A stretch of 10,429 bases of DNA from the NCBI GenBank assembly GCA_000433015.1, contig HF998019.1, positions 1-10,429 on the forward strand, written 5' to 3'. The stretch's first letter is position 1, and each line of letters begins with the position of its first letter. Under the pieces are notes generated by a model, which worked only from the letters and a program-made list of their open reading frames with translations, searched no databases and was not told the origin of the DNA. The DNA is from Firmicutes bacterium CAG:631. GTDB lineage: Bacteria > Bacillota_I > Bacilli_A > RFN20 > CAG-631. Positions 8,389-10,429 of the stretch are shown here, piece by piece. Position numbers and translations under genes: made by a program.

Positions 8389-9375
8389 TTAATTTTTTTC
8401 TTGATGGTATACTTTTATAAGTTTATCTACTAATTCAGTAATTTTTAATGTTTCATAGCCTCGAATATAGGTATGAATTTCATTATGAAATGGTTCATAC
8501 CATTTTTTATCAATTTTATCAATAGTTAATAAAGCTCCTAAAATCGAACCAACACTTGCTCCCGTACAATCATTGTCATAACCCATAGCAATACAAGAAG
8601 AAATCGCATGATTGAAATTATCTTTTCCTAAAATTAAAGAAAATACAATGGCACACATATTATTGTTGGTATGTACACGATTCATCGGAAGAAAACGATC
8701 GTCTAATAACTTTCTAGCCTCTTTAAAATCTTTTAATTTTCCTTCAAAAGAAAGTGCCCAAATTAAATCTTGTTTTAAACGACAATGATCAGGAATATAA
8801 TTCATCCCAATTCGAATGGCTTCTAAACTAGAAGAAACACTAAAACTAGCTGCTATCGTTGCCGCTAAAAACATTTCTCCATAAATTCCATTTCTTTTAT
8901 GAGAAATTTTAGCATCTTCATAGGCAAGCAAAGCGGCTTGATAAGGATTACCAGGACAAACATAACCAAAACAATCCGCACGAATGGCTGCACCAATTAA
9001 TTCAACATAAGGATTGGAATTGACAATATATTCAATCGATTGATTTCTTCGAAGTCCGACCATGGTTGCATATTCAGCCGTGCAAGCATAAGGTAAATAA
9101 TCTTTCCAAAACAAAGCAATATCCTTTGCTTGAACTTGATATCCATGCTTTTCTAAAACTAAAGCATTTAAAACGGTGTAAGTGACATCATCATCTGCGA
9201 CAACAAATTGCATTTTTGAATCGCTAAAGTAATATCTTTTATCTCGTTTATAATGTAATCCTTCAGCATCAGGAATTTCTTTCCAATAATAGGTTGGTGG
9301 AAAATCCATTTGACTATTTTTGGCCAATTCTTCCATTTGTTCAATACTCCAATTCTCAACAGGAGCACCTAACAT
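8389..9375 (-). CDS. C-terminal frame: ADP-ribosylglycohydrolase domain
   Basis: This 328-residue frame carries almost the whole hydrolase domain. The metal-binding motifs are all here: E7 in LGAPVE, the acidic cluster D61-D63 in ADDDVTYT, and D267/D269/T271 in GYDNDCTGAS. They correspond to the two-metal site of the DraG/ARH3 fold. The DDDxxYT and DxDCxGA forms point to a subgroup of the family distinct from classic DraG. Its ATG (9373-9375) lies in one copy of the duplication, with only AGGG four bases upstream as a possible ribosome-binding site. It overlaps the upstream frame by 20 bases, so low-level translation by reinitiation is possible. Without the upstream half it lacks the first helix of the domain (NYEKRLTGAIMARFAG), which usually packs in the core. 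No signal peptide or membrane span. Confidence 0.7.
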   Translation of the reverse strand: MLGAPVENWSIEQMEELAKNSQMDFPPTYYWKEIPDAEGLHYKRDKRYYFSDSKMQFVVADDDVTYTVLNALVLEKHGYQVQAKDIALFWKDYLPYACTAEYATMVGLRRNQSIEYIVNSNPYVELIGAAIRADCFGYVCPGNPYQAALLAYEDAKISHKRNGIYGEMFLAATIAASFSVSSSLEAIRIGMNYIPDHCRLKQDLIWALSFEGKLKDFKEARKLLDDRFLPMNRVHTNNNMCAIVFSLILGKDNFNHAISSCIAMGYDNDCTGASVGSILGALLTIDKIDKKWYEPFHNEIHTYIRGYETLKITELVDKLIKVYHQEKN

Positions 9376-10132
9376 ACAACCCTAACATACACCCTGCAAA
9401 GCGAGCCATGATAGCTCCTGTCAATCGTTTTTCATAGTTATGAACTGGCATTTTTGTTGCAATAAACTGAGAAGATTGTGCAAGAATATCTTGAATGTCG
9501 TTTGGTTCATGGATATCTTTTTTTTCATCATGTTGATATTTCCATATCATTTCTTTCCATTTTTCTTTAGGATAATCTACTACGGATATCAAAGGACGAT
9601 GATCTTGTTCATGTCTTAAATTGACATAATTCCATAAAATAAATTCTTCATCTTCTTCTGTATGAAAATCTTTTTCTTTAATTTCTAATTTAGGATTTTC
9701 TAAACGTTGAAAATATAAACTATGATAAAAATCATAAATATTGTTTGTTTTAGATAAATCTAACATTTCTTGAATTTGATCGTTTGTGTATGCTTTTTGC
9801 TTTAAAATCCATTCTAATTTTTCTAAAGGATTGAATTTTAAAAGAAAGTCTACATCATCCGTATCTTTTCCTGTAAAAAAAGGGCCATATAAACGAGTTA
9901 AACAATTAGCATATTCTTTTTCTTTTCTTAAAAAAACTTCATTTTTTGTTTCAATATCATTTTTGGTAATTGCCTTAGCAAAAAGTTGCAGATCGTAACT
10001 ATCTTCATACCGAATTTTTAGATATTCTAAAAAATATTGATATTGAGGATACTTTTTCATCGCTTGATAAAAAGCATCGTTCATTTGTAAAAATTCATGG
10101 GTATCAGAGTATAATCCATTGATGAGTTTCAT
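9356..10132 (-). CDS. N-terminal frame: unknown domain plus first helix of the hydrolase
   Basis: Read from 10132 the frame encodes 258 residues, of which the last seven (LYVRCSC) are out of frame with the original gene. About residues 1-230 form a region I do not recognise. It is charged, rich in Lys, Glu, Tyr and Phe, and looks mostly helical, with no signal peptide, membrane span, zinc motif or P-loop. Near residue 235 the sequence turns into the hydrolase domain (VHNYEKRLTGAIMARFAGC). The conserved acidic residues all lie beyond the frameshift, so this fragment alone cannot be a hydrolase. It might recognise the ADP-ribosylated partner, but that is inference only. Confidence 0.7.
   Translation of the reverse strand: MKLINGLYSDTHEFLQMNDAFYQAMKKYPQYQYFLEYLKIRYEDSYDLQLFAKAITKNDIETKNEVFLRKEKEYANCLTRLYGPFFTGKDTDDVDFLLKFNPLEKLEWILKQKAYTNDQIQEMLDLSKTNNIYDFYHSLYFQRLENPKLEIKEKDFHTEEDEEFILWNYVNLRHEQDHRPLISVVDYPKEKWKEMIWKYQHDEKKDIHEPNDIQDILAQSSQFIATKMPVHNYEKRLTGAIMARFAGCMLGLYVRCSC
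9371..9395. repeat. 13/12-bp near-perfect tandem duplication causing a frameshift
   Basis: On the plus strand AACATACAACCCT (9371-9383) is followed by AACATACACCCT (9384-9395). The units differ by one extra A. Put another way, CCTAACATACA occurs perfectly at 9368-9378 and 9381-9391, offset by 13. A 12-base unit would have kept the reading frame; 13 does not. The repeat lies within the conserved GCMLG codons of the glycohydrolase. Confidence 0.9.
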
Positions 10133-10163
10133 CTTCATTCTCCTTTATTGATTTGCAAAAAAT

Positions 10164-10192
10164 ATTATATATGAAAAAGATTGAATTTGCAC
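10164..10192 (-). promoter_or_regulatory. Promoter of the ADP-ribosylglycohydrolase gene
   Basis: On the minus strand a perfect TATAAT (10169 to 10164) lies 31 bases before the preferred ATG. The matching -35 is poor (GTGCAA, 10192 to 10187, 17-base spacer). The start of transcription would be near 10157, just upstream of the AAAGGAG ribosome-binding site. It is divergent from the tRNA-Ala promoter. Confidence 0.5.
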
Positions 10193-10234
10193 GAAAAAAG
10201 AATGAAATAATCTAGAAAATTTTTATATTTTTTA

Positions 10235-10264
10235 TTATCAATACTTATGAAAATATGTTACAAT
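10235..10264 (+). promoter_or_regulatory. tRNA-Ala promoter (extended -10)
   Basis: TACAAT at 10259-10264 is preceded by TGT (10256-10258), an extended -10. TTATCA at 10235-10240 is a plausible -35 with an 18-base spacer. Transcription would begin near 10271, about ten bases before the tRNA. The bases between this and the minus-strand promoter (10193-10234) are A/T-rich and show nothing else. Confidence 0.65.
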
Positions 10265-10281
10265 AATAGCGCTAAAATAAA

Positions 10282-10357
10282 GGGGCTGTAGCTCATCTGG
10301 GAGAGCGTCTCCATGGCATGGAGAAGGTGGCGGGTTCGAGCCCCGTCAGCTCCACCA
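10282..10357 (+). tRNA. tRNA-Ala (anticodon GGC)
   Basis: This is a standard 76-base tRNA. The acceptor stem GGGGCTG pairs with CAGCTCC with one G-U. The D-arm is GCTC/GAGC, and the anticodon stem TCTCC/GGAGA closes the loop ATGGCAT, giving anticodon GGC, which reads GCC and GCU. The T-arm GCGGG/CCCGT carries TTCGAGC, and CCA is encoded at the end. It stands alone with its own promoter and terminator rather than in a tRNA cluster. Confidence 0.97.
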
Positions 10358-10371
10358 TTAGATTTGAAACT

Positions 10372-10419
10372 ACCCCACATTTCTTTGCTCATTATATCAT
10401 GATAGAAATGGGGGTTTTT
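10372..10419 (+). terminator. Terminator after tRNA-Ala
   Basis: ACCCC-A-CATTTCT (10372-10384) pairs with AGAAATGGGGGT (10404-10415) over 12 pairs with one bulged A, then TTTTT follows. The loop is 19 bases and includes the small palindrome ATCATGAT. It starts 14 bases after the tRNA. Nothing identifiable follows in the last ten bases. Confidence 0.75.
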
Positions 10420-10429
10420 AAATATGAAA

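Larger units (their letters stand above)
8389..10132 (-). pseudogene. ADP-ribosylglycohydrolase family gene split by a frameshift
   Basis: Two overlapping minus-strand frames are halves of one gene. The first runs from 10132 through residues RFAGCMLG and then ends quickly at TGA 9356-9358. The second picks up with MLGAPVEN. Between them lies a 13-bp near-tandem duplication (9371-9395). Deleting 13 bases joins the halves into a 576-residue protein, with conserved GCMLGAPVE reading straight through. Related proteins have a GRxAGCLLGxPVE start to the hydrolase domain, so this is the natural join. The ATG at 10132 is preferred over the one at 10138 because AAAGGAG (10140-10146) lies seven bases from the former and only one from the latter. 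The family removes ADP-ribose from proteins or other targets, or acts on related conjugates; this member's substrate is unknown. The break could be a real recent mutation, phase-variable slippage or an assembly error. Confidence 0.85.

Noticed and set aside
9356..9375. Programmed ribosomal frameshift joining the two glycohydrolase frames
   Set aside because: There is no slippery heptamer in the overlap, and the 13-bp duplication explains the frame change fully.
10282..10357. tRNA-Ala as an integration site for a mobile element
   Set aside because: No repeat of the tRNA 3' end, integrase or excisionase is found in the window.
10424..10429. ATG AAA at the window edge as the start of a new gene
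   Set aside because: Only two codons are visible, directly after a terminator and without a proper ribosome-binding site.

Overview
The window looks like chromosome from a low-GC Gram-positive bacterium (Bacillota, possibly an Erysipelotrichia-like or related gut lineage). Overall GC is roughly one third, ribosome-binding sites are strong AAGGAGG, promoters have extended -10 boxes, and terminators are hairpins with U-tracts. Both tRNAs encode CCA. Genes end in TGA and use TGG for Trp, so the standard bacterial code applies rather than the Mycoplasma code. The lineage is inferred from style and is not proven.

Layout, left to right. Positions 1-385 hold the last 18 codons of an unidentified plus-strand gene, a doubtful 43-codon reading frame and a clear terminator. 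Positions 435-3434 are a glycolysis block: gpmI (cofactor-independent phosphoglycerate mutase) and eno (enolase), which catalyse consecutive steps (3PG to 2PG to PEP), each behind its own extended -10 promoter. tRNA-Leu(GAG) follows enolase at once. Next come a leader with a terminator-like hairpin and two translationally coupled ABC exporter half-transporters (3732-7477). These form a heterodimer with one degenerate and one consensus ATP site. A hairpin terminator at 7488-7520 closes this operon and faces the minus-strand genes.

Positions 7541-10169 read on the minus strand and look like a decaying accessory patch. It holds a DUF4143 protein that has lost its N-terminal P-loop ATPase half, a 115-bp AT-rich spacer packed with inverted repeats, and an ADP-ribosylglycohydrolase-family gene. 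The latter is split into two overlapping frames by a 13-bp near-perfect tandem duplication. Removing 13 bp restores one 576-residue protein with an uncharacterised N-terminal region of about 230 residues and a C-terminal hydrolase domain whose acidic metal-binding motifs are intact. Divergently, tRNA-Ala(GGC) with its own promoter and terminator ends the window.

The best leads are the frameshifting duplication in the glycohydrolase, its unknown N-terminal domain, and the repeat-rich junction at the truncated DUF4143 gene. The rest is ordinary core-genome content. I found no CRISPR array, transposase or complete novel defence system.
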